64,000 nt of DNA from NCBI RefSeq assembly GCF_025195125.1, contig NZ_JAMGSL010000003.1, forward strand, positions 254,337-318,336, written 5' to 3'. This document shows, piece by piece, positions 33,727 through 42,515 of the stretch. This DNA is from Streptomyces sp. Je 1-79. Lineage in GTDB: Bacteria > Actinomycetota > Actinomycetes > Streptomycetales > Streptomycetaceae. Below the pieces are notes generated by a model. The model was not told the origin of the DNA, did no database searches, and saw only the letters and a list, made by a program, of their open reading frames with translations. The translations under genes were made by a program, and so were the position numbers. Each line of letters opens with the position of its first letter. Within the stretch, counting starts at the first letter, position 1.

Positions 33727-35460
33727 ATGCTGCTCCGTCTCGTCGTCGGCCGGCTCCGGCCCTACCGGCGCACCCTGGCCCTCGTCGTCCTCCTCCAACT
33801 CGTCCAGTCCCTCGCCTCCCTCGCCCTCCCCACCCTCAACGCCGACGTCATCGACAACGGCGTGCTGCGCGGCGACACCGCCCATGTCCTCACCGGTGGC
33901 GCCCAGATGGCCGCCGTCACCCTCCTCCAGGCCGCCGCCGCTGCCGGCGCCGTCTACTTCGGCGCCAAGATCGCCATGGGCGTCGCCCGTGACCTGCGCG
34001 CCGCCGCCTTCCGGCGCGTCCAGGACTTCTCCGCACGGGAGATGAGCCGCTTCGGCACCGCCTCCCTCATCACCCGCACCACCAACGACGTCCAGCAGGT
34101 CCAGACGTTCGCCGTCCTCGTCCTGACGATGCTCGTGGCGGCACCCCTGATGAGCGTCGGCGGCATCGTGATGGCCCTCGACCAGGACGTCCCGCTCGCG
34201 CTCCTGCTCCTGCTCTTCGTCCCGCTCATGGCCGGCGCCGTCGGCGCCGTCGTCCTGCGCATGCGGCCGCTCTTCCGCGGCATGCAGGAACGCGTGGACC
34301 GGGTCAACCGGGTGATGCGCGAGCAGATCACCGGCATCCGGGTCGTCCGCGCCTTCGTCCGCGACCGCCACGAGCAGAACCGATTCGGCGCCGCCAACGA
34401 CGAACTCCGCGCGGTCGGACTGCGGGTCGGCCGGCTCCAGGCCCTGATGTTCCCGATCGTGCTGATCGTCTGGGAACTCTCGACCGTCGCCATCATCTGG
34501 GCGGGCGCCCACCGGATCGAGTCCGGGGCCCTGCAGGCCGGTTCGCTGATCGCGTTCCTCGGCTATCTGCTCCAAATCATGATGTCGGTGATGATGGTCC
34601 TCTTCCTGCTGATGCACATGCCCCGCGCCGAAGTCAGCGCCGAACGCATCCAGGAGATCCTCGCCACCGAGTCCTCCGTCTCCGCCCCCGAGGCACCCGT
34701 CCACGCGCTGCACGGGCCGGGACGACTCGACATCCAGGACGCCGACTTCAGCTATCCCGGAGCCGAGGAACCCGTCCTGCGCTCCGTCAGCCTCAGCGCC
34801 CGGCCCGGCCGCACCACCGCCGTCATCGGCTCCACCGGCAGCGGCAAGACCACCCTCCTCGGCCTCGTCCCCCGGCTCTTCGACGCCACCGGCGGCCGGG
34901 TCACCGTCGGCGGCGTCGACGTCCGCGCCATGGACGCCGCGCTGCTCGCCCGTACCGTCGGACTCGTCCCGCAGAAGCCGTACCTCTTCTCCGGCACGGT
35001 CGCGAGCAACCTGCGGTACGGGAAGCCCGAGGCGACCGACGAGGAACTGTGGCACGCCCTGGAGGTCGCCCAGGCCGCCGACTTCGTGACGAAGCTCCCC
35101 GAGGGGCTCGACGCGCCGGTCGCGCAGGGCGGCACCAACCTCTCGGGCGGCCAGCGCCAGCGCCTCGCCATCGCCCGCGTCCTCGTCGCCCGCCCCCAGG
35201 TGTACCTCTTCGACGACTCCTTCTCCGCCCTCGACTACCGCACCGACGCGCTGCTGAGGGACGCCCTCAAGGCGGAGACCGCCGACGCGACCGTCGTCAT
35301 CGTCGCCCAGCGCGTCTCCACCATCCGGGACGCCGACCGGATCGTCGTCCTCGACCAGGGCCGCGCCGTCGGCAGCGGAACCCACGAGGAACTCATGCGG
35401 GACAACGCCACCTACCGGGAGATCGTCCTCTCCCAGCTCACCGAGGAGGAAGCAGCGTGA
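33727..35460 (+). CDS. ABC exporter subunit A (heterodimeric)
   Basis: 577 aa, ATG with AAGGAG eight nt upstream. Six-helix exporter domain followed by the ATPase: Walker A GSTGSGKTT (about 368), signature LSGGQRQR (about 472), Walker B VYLFDDSFSAL with Asp in place of the catalytic Glu. That substitution marks the degenerate half of a heterodimeric exporter. Partner is the next gene, overlapping by GTGA. Likely exports a redox-active or toxic compound, given the SoxR box upstream. Very similar to the gene at 52753-54486. Confidence 0.92.
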   Translation: MLLRLVVGRLRPYRRTLALVVLLQLVQSLASLALPTLNADVIDNGVLRGDTAHVLTGGAQMAAVTLLQAAAAAGAVYFGAKIAMGVARDLRAAAFRRVQDFSAREMSRFGTASLITRTTNDVQQVQTFAVLVLTMLVAAPLMSVGGIVMALDQDVPLALLLLLFVPLMAGAVGAVVLRMRPLFRGMQERVDRVNRVMREQITGIRVVRAFVRDRHEQNRFGAANDELRAVGLRVGRLQALMFPIVLIVWELSTVAIIWAGAHRIESGALQAGSLIAFLGYLLQIMMSVMMVLFLLMHMPRAEVSAERIQEILATESSVSAPEAPVHALHGPGRLDIQDADFSYPGAEEPVLRSVSLSARPGRTTAVIGSTGSGKTTLLGLVPRLFDATGGRVTVGGVDVRAMDAALLARTVGLVPQKPYLFSGTVASNLRYGKPEATDEELWHALEVAQAADFVTKLPEGLDAPVAQGGTNLSGGQRQRLAIARVLVARPQVYLFDDSFSALDYRTDALLRDALKAETADATVVIVAQRVSTIRDADRIVVLDQGRAVGSGTHEELMRDNATYREIVLSQLTEEEAA

Positions 35461-37292
35461 GTGCCCCTCAGCGCCGGGGACCGGCCGTACAGCAGCGCGG
35501 TCCCGGCATCAGCACCCCGTCCCTCGAACGCTCCCTCGACTTCCGCTCCTCCGGCCTGCGCCTCCTGCGCACCATGGCCCCCGACCGTGCCCGGCTGCTC
35601 GGGGTGGTCGCCGCCGCCGCGGCGAGCGTCCTCCTCGCCGTCCTCAGCCCGCTGATCCTCGGCCACGCCACCGACCTCGTCATCACCGGCGCGGCGGGCC
35701 CGGACGGCGTCGACTTCCGCGCGGTCGGCCAGGCCCTCACCGCCGCCTTCGCGGCCGTCGCCGGCTCCGCCGCGCTCACCTGGGTGCAGCAGCGGCTCGC
35801 CACCACCGTCGTCCAGCGGGCCGGGCACCGGCTGCGCGCCGAGGCCCAGGCCAAGCTGGCCCGGCTGCCGCTCTCGTACGTCGACCGGCAGCCGCGCGGC
35901 GAGGTCCTCAGCCGCACCACCAACGACATCGACAACATCACCCAGACCCTCCAGCAGGCCTTCAGCCAGATGGTCCGGGCACTGCTCACGATCGTCGGCG
36001 TGCTGGTGATGATGTGGTGGATCTCGCCGCTGCTCGCCCTCGTCGCCCTCACGACCGTCCCGCTCTCGCTGCTGGTCGCGGCGCGGATCGGCAAGCGCGC
36101 CCAGCCGCAGTTCGTGAAGCAGTGGGCCGTGACGGGCCGCCTCAACAGCCATGTCGAGGAGATGATCACCGGGCACGCGGAGGTCGTCGTCTTCGGGCGG
36201 CGCGACGCGGCCGTGGCCCGCTTCGACGAGCTCGGCGAGGAGCTGTACGCGGCGAGCTTCCGCGCCCAGTTCATCTCCGGCTTCATCCAGCCCGCCCTCA
36301 CCTTCGTCGGCAATCTCAACTACGTCCTGATCGCGGTCGTGGGCGGGCTGCGGGTGGCGAGCGGAACGCTGAGCGTCGGCGACGTGCAGGCGTTCATCCA
36401 GTACTCGTACGAGTTCAGCGGTCCGATCAACCAGGTCGCCGCGATGGCCAACCTGCTGCAGTCCGGGGTCGCCTCCGCCGAGCGGGTCTTCGACCTCCTC
36501 GACGCGGAGGAGGAGTCCCCCGCGCCCGAGGGCGCGCCGCTCCGGGAGACGGCCGGCGGACGGGTCTCGTTCGAGAAGGTCGCCTTCCGCTACGAGCCGG
36601 AGAAGCCGCTCGTCGAGGACCTGTCGCTGACGGTGGAGCCGGGCCAGACGGTCGCGATCGTCGGCCCGACCGGCGCCGGCAAGACGACGCTGGTGAACCT
36701 GCTGATGCGGTTCTACGAGGTGACCGGCGGCCGGATCTCCCTCGACGGCGTGGACGTGGCGGGGATGTCCCGGGAGGACCTCCGGTCCGGGATCGGCATG
36801 GTCCTCCAGGACACCTGGCTCTTCGGCGGCACGATCGCCGAGAACATCGCCTACGGAGCGAGCGGGACGGTCACCCGGGAGCAGATCGAGGAGGCCGCCA
36901 TGGCCACCTACGCCGACCGGTTCGTCCGGACCCTGCCCGACGGCTACGACACGGTCCTCGACGAGGACGGCGCCGGGCTCAGCGCCGGTGAGAAGCAGCT
37001 GATCACCATCGCCCGGGCGTTCCTGTCGGATCCGGCGATCCTGGTCCTCGACGAGGCGACCAGCTCGGTCGACACCCGCACCGAGGTCCTCATCCAGCGG
37101 GCCATGTCCTCCCTCCGGAAGGGCCGCACCTCGTTCGTGATCGCCCACCGGCTCTCCACCGTCAGGGACGCGGACGTGATCCTGGTGATGGAGAACGGCT
37201 CCATCGTCGAACAGGGCACGCACGAGGAACTCCTGGCGACGGGCGGCGCGTACGCCCGGCTGTACGCGGCCCAGTTCGCGGCCGCGGCCTGA
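35457..37292 (+). CDS. ABC exporter subunit B (heterodimeric)
   Basis: 611 aa from a GTG overlapping the previous stop. Exporter domain and ATPase: Walker A GPTGAGKTT, Walker B ILVLDEATSSVD with the catalytic Glu, and an unusual signature LSAGEKQ in place of LSGGQ. Together with subunit A one composite ATP site is intact and the other degenerate. Part of its ATPase-coding DNA (about 36765-36900) is almost identical to that of the gene at 50798-52753. The N terminus has a 25-residue Gln/Arg-rich tail before the first helix. Confidence 0.92.
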   Translation: MSAPQRRGPAVQQRGPGISTPSLERSLDFRSSGLRLLRTMAPDRARLLGVVAAAAASVLLAVLSPLILGHATDLVITGAAGPDGVDFRAVGQALTAAFAAVAGSAALTWVQQRLATTVVQRAGHRLRAEAQAKLARLPLSYVDRQPRGEVLSRTTNDIDNITQTLQQAFSQMVRALLTIVGVLVMMWWISPLLALVALTTVPLSLLVAARIGKRAQPQFVKQWAVTGRLNSHVEEMITGHAEVVVFGRRDAAVARFDELGEELYAASFRAQFISGFIQPALTFVGNLNYVLIAVVGGLRVASGTLSVGDVQAFIQYSYEFSGPINQVAAMANLLQSGVASAERVFDLLDAEEESPAPEGAPLRETAGGRVSFEKVAFRYEPEKPLVEDLSLTVEPGQTVAIVGPTGAGKTTLVNLLMRFYEVTGGRISLDGVDVAGMSREDLRSGIGMVLQDTWLFGGTIAENIAYGASGTVTREQIEEAAMATYADRFVRTLPDGYDTVLDEDGAGLSAGEKQLITIARAFLSDPAILVLDEATSSVDTRTEVLIQRAMSSLRKGRTSFVIAHRLSTVRDADVILVMENGSIVEQGTHEELLATGGAYARLYAAQFAAAA

Positions 37293-37305
37293 GTACGGTG
37301 AGGGG

Positions 37306-37638
37306 GTGACTCTCGCATGGACCGTGACCACCACCACCGACAGCGCCGCCAAGGCACAGGAGCTCGCACGCGGGGCGGTCGAGGCCCGACTCGCCGCCTG
37401 CGCGCAGGTCTCCGGGCCGATCACCTCCGTCTACCACTGGCGGAACGCGATCGAGACCGAGGAGGAGTGGCGGATCCTCTTCAAGACCACCGAGGCGCGG
37501 TACGAGGAGCTTCAGGCCCACCTCCTCGCCGCGCACGACTACGACACGCCGGAGATCGTCGCCACCGCCGTGGTCCGGGCCTCGGCCGCGTACCTGGAGT
37601 GGGTCGAGGCCGAGACGGCCCCGGTGCCCGCGGAATGA
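37306..37638 (+). CDS. cutA: CutA-like divalent cation tolerance protein
   Basis: 110 aa, GTG start 13 nt after the ABC gene. A trimeric ferredoxin-like fold family: TLAWTVTTTTDSAAKAQELA, AACAQVSGPITSVYHWRNAI, EEEWRILFKTTEARYEEL and HDYDTPEIVA are all hallmark segments. Linked to copper and other metal tolerance in E. coli, though the biochemical role is still unclear. Likely the fourth gene of the SoxR-box operon. Confidence 0.93.
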   Translation: MTLAWTVTTTTDSAAKAQELARGAVEARLAACAQVSGPITSVYHWRNAIETEEEWRILFKTTEARYEELQAHLLAAHDYDTPEIVATAVVRASAAYLEWVEAETAPVPAE

Positions 37639-38030
37639 CCGGGCTGCCGTTCTTCGTCTACGGCACGCTCCGGCCGGGGGAGTACAACCACGACCGGTTC
37701 CTCCTGGGCCGCACGGCCCGGGAGGAACCCGCCCGGCTCCCGGGCGCGCTGCTGTACGACGGACCCGGCTACCCCTACGCCGTGCCGGGCGAGGGCCTGG
37801 TCGCGGGCGACCTGGTGACCGCGGCGCCCGGGGAGTACGACGGACTCCTCGCCGTACTCGACCGGGTGGAGCTCCCCGCCGGGTACGAGCGGGCGGAGCG
37901 CGAGGTCGTACGGGTCCGGGACGGCGCGGCCGTCCGGGCCTGGGTCTACTTCGCGGCGCCCGGCGCCCCGTACGGACCGCTCATCAGGGGCGGGGACTGG
38001 CGGGCTCGACCCGCACCGCGCACGTCTTGA
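37635..38030 (+). CDS. Gamma-glutamylcyclotransferase-like (AIG2) protein
   Basis: 131 aa, ATG overlapping the cutA stop (ATGA). It has the GGCT fold entry FFVYGTLRPGEYNHDRFL (YGTLR loop), ALLYDGPGYPYAVPG, and a conserved catalytic-type Glu in VELPAGYERAE. The family splits gamma-glutamyl amines or peptides. Its end overlaps the convergent nasA end by 47 bp; the last dozen residues (WRARPAPRTS) may therefore be a recent extension. Confidence 0.87.
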   Translation: MTGLPFFVYGTLRPGEYNHDRFLLGRTAREEPARLPGALLYDGPGYPYAVPGEGLVAGDLVTAAPGEYDGLLAVLDRVELPAGYERAEREVVRVRDGAAVRAWVYFAAPGAPYGPLIRGGDWRARPAPRTS

Positions 38031-40080
38031 ACTCGGGCATCCGGGAGACGGGGTCGAGCGCGGGGTTGGTGAGGGTGTTGGCCCGCCCCTCGCCCGCCCA
38101 GTGGAACGGCATGAAGACCGTGTCCGGCCGGATGGCCGTGGTGATCCGCGCGGGCGCGACCGCCCGCCCGCGCCGTGACACGACGGCGACCCGCTCGCCC
38201 TCGCCGACCCCGATCCGCTCGGCGAGCCGCGGATGCAGCTCCACGAACGCGCCGGGCGCGGCGGCGTTCAGCTCGGCGACCCGCCGTGTCTGCGCCCCGG
38301 ACTGGTACTGCGCGACGACCCGGCCGGTGGTCAGCACGACCGGATAGTCGGCGTCGGTCTCCTCGGCGGCCGCCCGGTGCACGACCGGCACGAAGCGGGC
38401 CCGCCCGTCGGGTGTCGCGAACCGGTCGAGGAAGAGCCGGGGGGTTCCCGGGTGGGCAGCGCCGTCGGCGGGCTCCGGGCAGGGCCAGAAGACGCCGTTC
38501 TCCTCGCGGATGCGGCGGTAGCTGATGCCGGAGTAGTCCGCGGGGCCGCCCGCCGACGCGCGCCGGAGTTCGTCGAAGACCTCCTCCGGGTCCGTCGGGA
38601 ACCCCTTCTCGTGCCCGAGCAGCCGCGCGAGGCCGTGCAGGACCTCCAGGTCGGTGCGGATCCCGTCCGGCGGGGTGATCGCCCGCTGCCGCAGCAGCAC
38701 CCGGCCCTCCAGGTTGGTCGTGGTCCCCGTCTCCTCCGCCCACTGGGTGACCGGCAGGACCACGTCCGCCAGCTCCGCCGTCTCCGACAGGACGACGTCC
38801 GCGACCGCCAGGAAGTCGAGCGAGCGCAGCCGGCCCTCGATGTGGGCGGCGCGCGGTGCCGAGACGACGGGGTTGGAGCCCATGAGGAGCAGCGACTTCA
38901 CGTCACCGCCCAGCGCGTCCAGGAGTTCGTACGCGCTGCGGCCGGGTCCCGGCAGCGATGCGGGGTCCACCCCCCACACGCCGGCCACGTGCGCCCGTGC
39001 CGCCGGGTCGTCCAGCTTGCGGTAGCCGGGCAGCTGGTCGGCCTTCTGGCCGTGCTCACGCCCGCCCTGGCCGTTGCCCTGCCCGGTGAGGCACCCGTAC
39101 CCGCTCAGCGGGCGGCCCGCGCGGCCGGTCGCGAGGCAGAGGTTGATCCACGCGCCGACCGTGTCCGTGCCCTTCGACTGCTGCTCCGGGCCGCGGGCGG
39201 TGAGCACCATCCCGGTCTCCGCGTCGCAGAACATCCGCATGGCGTCGCGGAGCTGCGGCACCGGCACGCCGGTGATCCGCTCGACCAGCTCCGGCCAGTG
39301 CGCCATCGCCCCGGCCCTGGCCGCCTCCCATCCCTCCGTGCGGTCCCGGACGAACTCCTCGTCCACCCGGCCCTCGGAGACGACCAGGTGCAGCAGGCCG
39401 AGGGCGAGCGCGAGGTCGGTGCCGGGGCGCGGCGCGAGATGGAGGTCGGCCTGTTCGGCGGTGCGGGTGCGGCGCGGGTCGATGACGATCAGCTTCCCGC
39501 CGTTCGCCTTCAGCTCGGTGAGGTAGCGCAGCGCGGGAGGCATGGTCTCGGCCAGGTTGGAGCCGACGAGGATCACGCAGCCGGTGCGCGGGATGTCCTC
39601 CATCGGGAAGGGGAGCCCCCGGTCGAGTCCGAACGCCCGCTGGTGGGCGGCGGCCGCGGACGACATGCAGAAGCGTCCGTTGTAGTCGATCTGCGAGGTG
39701 GCGAGCACGACCCGGGCGAACTTGCCCAGGGTGTACGCCTTCTCGTTGGTGAGGCCGCCGCCGCCGAAGACCCCCACGGCATCGGGTCCGTGGTCGGCGC
39801 GGGTCCGGCGAAGCCCCTCGGCGACGGCGGCGAGTGCCTCCTCCCAGGTGGCCGACTTCAGGGCGCCTGTGTCAGGGCATCGGACCAGGGGCCCGGTCAG
39901 CCTGACCCGGGAGGAGAGTACGGCCGGGGCGGTGCGGCCCTTGCCGCACAACGCGCCCCGGTTGACGGGGAAGTCGGGGCGGTCGACCACCTCCACCGAG
40001 CCGTCCGCCGGGCGCAGGTTCATGCCGCACTGGAGGGCGCAGTAGGGGCAGTGCGTGGGGGTGGTGACAGCCTCGGACAT
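37984..40080 (-). CDS. nasA: Assimilatory nitrate reductase, molybdopterin subunit
   Basis: 698 aa, ATG at 40080. A [4Fe-4S] cluster from Cys 11, 14, 18 and 45 (HCPYCALQCG, GALCGKG), then the molybdopterin domains: FGGGGLTNEKAYTLGKFARV, DYNGRFCMSSAAAAHQRAFG (Cys as likely Mo ligand), NGGREHGQKADQLPGYR-like block, and the C-terminal dinucleotide-binding domain (FMPFHWAG). Lacks the C-terminal [2Fe-2S] domain found in some NasA. Reduces nitrate to nitrite for the NirBD step. A GlnR-like box lies upstream. Confidence 0.92.
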   Translation of the reverse strand: MSEAVTTPTHCPYCALQCGMNLRPADGSVEVVDRPDFPVNRGALCGKGRTAPAVLSSRVRLTGPLVRCPDTGALKSATWEEALAAVAEGLRRTRADHGPDAVGVFGGGGLTNEKAYTLGKFARVVLATSQIDYNGRFCMSSAAAAHQRAFGLDRGLPFPMEDIPRTGCVILVGSNLAETMPPALRYLTELKANGGKLIVIDPRRTRTAEQADLHLAPRPGTDLALALGLLHLVVSEGRVDEEFVRDRTEGWEAARAGAMAHWPELVERITGVPVPQLRDAMRMFCDAETGMVLTARGPEQQSKGTDTVGAWINLCLATGRAGRPLSGYGCLTGQGNGQGGREHGQKADQLPGYRKLDDPAARAHVAGVWGVDPASLPGPGRSAYELLDALGGDVKSLLLMGSNPVVSAPRAAHIEGRLRSLDFLAVADVVLSETAELADVVLPVTQWAEETGTTTNLEGRVLLRQRAITPPDGIRTDLEVLHGLARLLGHEKGFPTDPEEVFDELRRASAGGPADYSGISYRRIREENGVFWPCPEPADGAAHPGTPRLFLDRFATPDGRARFVPVVHRAAAEETDADYPVVLTTGRVVAQYQSGAQTRRVAELNAAAPGAFVELHPRLAERIGVGEGERVAVVSRRGRAVAPARITTAIRPDTVFMPFHWAGEGRANTLTNPALDPVSRMPEFKTCAVRVEPASPRP

Positions 40081-40102
40081 GGGATGAGCGTGCGTCGTGC
40101 GT

Positions 40103-40140
40103 GTTACGGGAGGCGGCGCGCCGCATTACGCCTCCGGTAC
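40103..40140 (-). promoter_or_regulatory. Possible GlnR box upstream of nasA
   Basis: On the minus strand GTACC-N6-GTAAT-N6-CGCCG-N6-GTAAC has GlnR-box spacing, with three of the four elements resembling half sites. It sits 23-60 nt before nasA. Weaker than the site at the nir operon. Confidence 0.4.
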
Positions 40141-40175
40141 GTCGGGCTCCGCCGCGCACCGCCCGGGGGGTGAGG

Positions 40176-40898
40176 TCAGCCCGCCGAGGCGAGCGCCTCC
40201 GTCACACCCTCCTCGCGCTCCCCGAGGAAGTGCGGATCCGGCCGCAGTGCCGCGTCCATCGCCGCCTTGCCCGCCGCGACGAGCTCCCGGACGCCGCCGT
40301 AGTAGAAGACGGAGTCGTGGGGCTCGACGACCTTGACCCCGTAGGAGTCGATTCCGGCCGCGGCGCAGAGGGCGACGGCCCGTTTGATGTGGAAGTCCTG
40401 GGTGACGAGGACGGCCCGGTCGACCCCGAAGATCTTCTTCGCGCGGACGCAGCTGTCCCAGGTGTCGAAGCCCGCGTAGTCGCTGACGATCCGGCCGTCG
40501 GGCACCCCGCGCTCGGTGAGGTACGCGCGCATCGCGTCGGGCTCGTCGTACTCGACGCGGCTGTTGTCCCCGGTGACGAGGACGACCTTGACCTTGCCCG
40601 CGCGGTACAGCTCGGCGGCGGTGTCGAGCCGGTGCGCGAGGTACGGCGTCGGCCGCCCCTTCCAGAGTCCGGCGCCGAAGACGACGGCGACGTCCCGGGC
40701 GGGTACGTCGGCGGTGGTCCGGAGCCGGCCGTCGGCGACGGCGTGTGTCCAGGTGGCGGGCGCGAGGGCGAGGACGGTGCCCAGCATGACGGCCTGGACG
40801 GTACGGCGGCGGGCCCGCCGGGTGCGGGGGAGCAGGGTGCTCGGGCGCGCCGGCAGCGTGACCCGCTTCAGCCGGGCGGGTACGCGTACGCGTCGCAT
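40176..40898 (-). CDS. SanA/YdcF-like (DUF218) membrane-associated protein
   Basis: 240 aa, ATG at 40898. A basic N terminus, one membrane segment (VQAVMLGTVLALAPATW) and a DUF218 domain: VAVVFGAGLWKGRPTPYLAHRL, VVLVTGDNSRVEYDEPDAM, YAGFDTWDSCVRAKKIFG and VLVTQDFHIKRAVALCAAAG. The E. coli homologue SanA affects vancomycin sensitivity and envelope integrity; the biochemical activity is not known. It lies between nasA and an aquaporin gene on the same strand. Confidence 0.9.
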   Translation of the reverse strand: MRRVRVPARLKRVTLPARPSTLLPRTRRARRRTVQAVMLGTVLALAPATWTHAVADGRLRTTADVPARDVAVVFGAGLWKGRPTPYLAHRLDTAAELYRAGKVKVVLVTGDNSRVEYDEPDAMRAYLTERGVPDGRIVSDYAGFDTWDSCVRAKKIFGVDRAVLVTQDFHIKRAVALCAAAGIDSYGVKVVEPHDSVFYYGGVRELVAAGKAAMDAALRPDPHFLGEREEGVTEALASAG

Positions 40899-40929
40899 GG
40901 ACGAACCTCCGTGGATCTTGCCTGTCCCG

Positions 40930-41658
40930 TCACCCTGTCCGACGCGAATCGGGGCCGTTCGGTTCGCCGCCGCCGTACAGAAGGGCGGCGAGCGCGATGC
41001 CGAGCACGGTGCCGAGGAGCTGCGCCGCCACGAATCCGGGCAGGGAGCCGGGGGCTATCCCGGTGAAGGAGTCGGAGAGGGCGCGGCCGACGGTCGCCGC
41101 CGGGTTGGCGAAGGAGCCCGAGGAGGTGAACCAGATCGCCGCCGCGATGTAGGCGGCCACCGCGACCGGCGCGAGCGCGGGGCGGCCGATGCGGCGCAGC
41201 CCCAGGACGAGCAGGACGAGCCCGGCGGTGGCGACCGTCTCGCCGATCAGGAGATGGGGGTCCGAGCGGACCTGGGTGGACCAGGTGCCGGGTGCCCGCC
41301 CGAACATCGTCTCGGCGAGCAGGGCGCCCGCGACCGCGCCGACGAGCTGGGCGGCGCAGTAGGCGGCGGCCTCGCGGACGCCGGGGGCGTTCTCCTCGCC
41401 CCGGCGGGCCCACCACTCGCAGAGGGTGACGGCGGGGTTGAAGTGGCCGCCGGAGAGGGGGCCGAGGAGAGCGATGAGGATGCCGAGGCCGATCGCGGAG
41501 GCGAGCGAGTTGGCCAGCAGGCTCACGCCCACGTCCGGGCTGAGGGCCTCGGCGCGGATGCCGGAGCCGACGATGACGGTGACGAGGGCGGCGGTGCCCA
41601 CGAGTTCGGCGGCGACGCGCCGGGAGAGCCCGGGCAAGGCGATCGGAGTTCTTCGCAT
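40930..41658 (-). CDS. Aquaporin/MIP channel
   Basis: 242 aa from the ATG at 41658. Six transmembrane helices with two NPA half-helices: GGHFNPAVT and SFANPAAT. Conducts water or small neutral solutes; selectivity residues cannot be judged safely. C-terminal tail short and hydrophilic. No linked gene suggests its substrate. Confidence 0.92.
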   Translation of the reverse strand: MRRTPIALPGLSRRVAAELVGTAALVTVIVGSGIRAEALSPDVGVSLLANSLASAIGLGILIALLGPLSGGHFNPAVTLCEWWARRGEENAPGVREAAAYCAAQLVGAVAGALLAETMFGRAPGTWSTQVRSDPHLLIGETVATAGLVLLVLGLRRIGRPALAPVAVAAYIAAAIWFTSSGSFANPAATVGRALSDSFTGIAPGSLPGFVAAQLLGTVLGIALAALLYGGGEPNGPDSRRTG

Positions 41659-41724
41659 GGTGGAAAAGATATTCCGCCAGATAAAAGAATGAAGGGGAGA
41701 GGGGGAAAGCCGTACGATCCGCAG

Positions 41725-42414
41725 ATGATCACCGAGGCCGTACCGAACAACGCCCGCTGGTGCGAGGCGATGTGCCGCGCCCACGGCCGCCCCGGGACCT
41801 TCGGCCCGCGCGCCTGGACCAACGCGCGCCGCACGCCGCTGTACTACCCGGACGCCGTGACGCTGACCGCCGACGCCTCGGTACGGGACGTCCTCGACGG
41901 CATCGACCGCAGCGCCCCCGGCGCCTCGGTCAAGGACTCCTTCGCCCGGCTCGACCTGTCCGCCGAGGGCTTCTCCCTCCTCTTCGAGGCGCGCTGGATC
42001 CACCGGCCCGCCGGACTCCCGCTGCCGGCGGCGGCTGAGGCGCGCTGGCGGGCCGTCCGCACCCCGGCCGAACTCGCCGACTGGGCGACCGCCTGGAGCG
42101 GCGGGGACGCGGACGAGGCCGCGCTCTTCCGCGCCGAACTCCTCGCCGACCCGGAGACGACCGTCGTGGCGGGCTACGGGGCGGACGGCCGGATCGTCGG
42201 AGGAGCGGTGCTCAGCGAGAGCGGCCGGGTGACCGGCGTCTCCAACCTCTTCGCCGCCGACGGCACCGACCCGGCCGAGGCCTGGGCCGGCTCCCTGACC
42301 CTCGTACGGGACGGCCGCGCCGTCGTCGGCTACGAGGCGGGCGACGACCTGCCGCCCGCGCTCTCCGTGGGCTTCGAGGAGACCGGCCCCCTGCGGGTCT
42401 GGCTCGACGCCTGA
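41725..42414 (+). CDS. Hypothetical protein, GNAT-like C-terminal half
   Basis: 229 aa from the ATG at 41725, with TACGAT (41713-41718) ending 6 nt before it, so probably leaderless. Starts MITEAVPNNARWCEAMCRAH; later FRAELLADPETTVVAGYGAD and GGAVLSESGRVTGVSNLFA look like the acetyl-CoA-binding strands of a degenerate acetyltransferase. No close family recognised. Its upstream region is shared with the divergent aquaporin. Confidence 0.65.
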   Translation: MITEAVPNNARWCEAMCRAHGRPGTFGPRAWTNARRTPLYYPDAVTLTADASVRDVLDGIDRSAPGASVKDSFARLDLSAEGFSLLFEARWIHRPAGLPLPAAAEARWRAVRTPAELADWATAWSGGDADEAALFRAELLADPETTVVAGYGADGRIVGGAVLSESGRVTGVSNLFAADGTDPAEAWAGSLTLVRDGRAVVGYEAGDDLPPALSVGFEETGPLRVWLDA

Positions 42415-42515
42415 CGCCGCGCCTGACAGCGACGCCCCCCGGCGCGTGAGCCCACGGAAAACACTCGTGACGCCCGCGCAACGGGACGGCAACGCGACAC
42501 CGGCAGGATCGGGGC

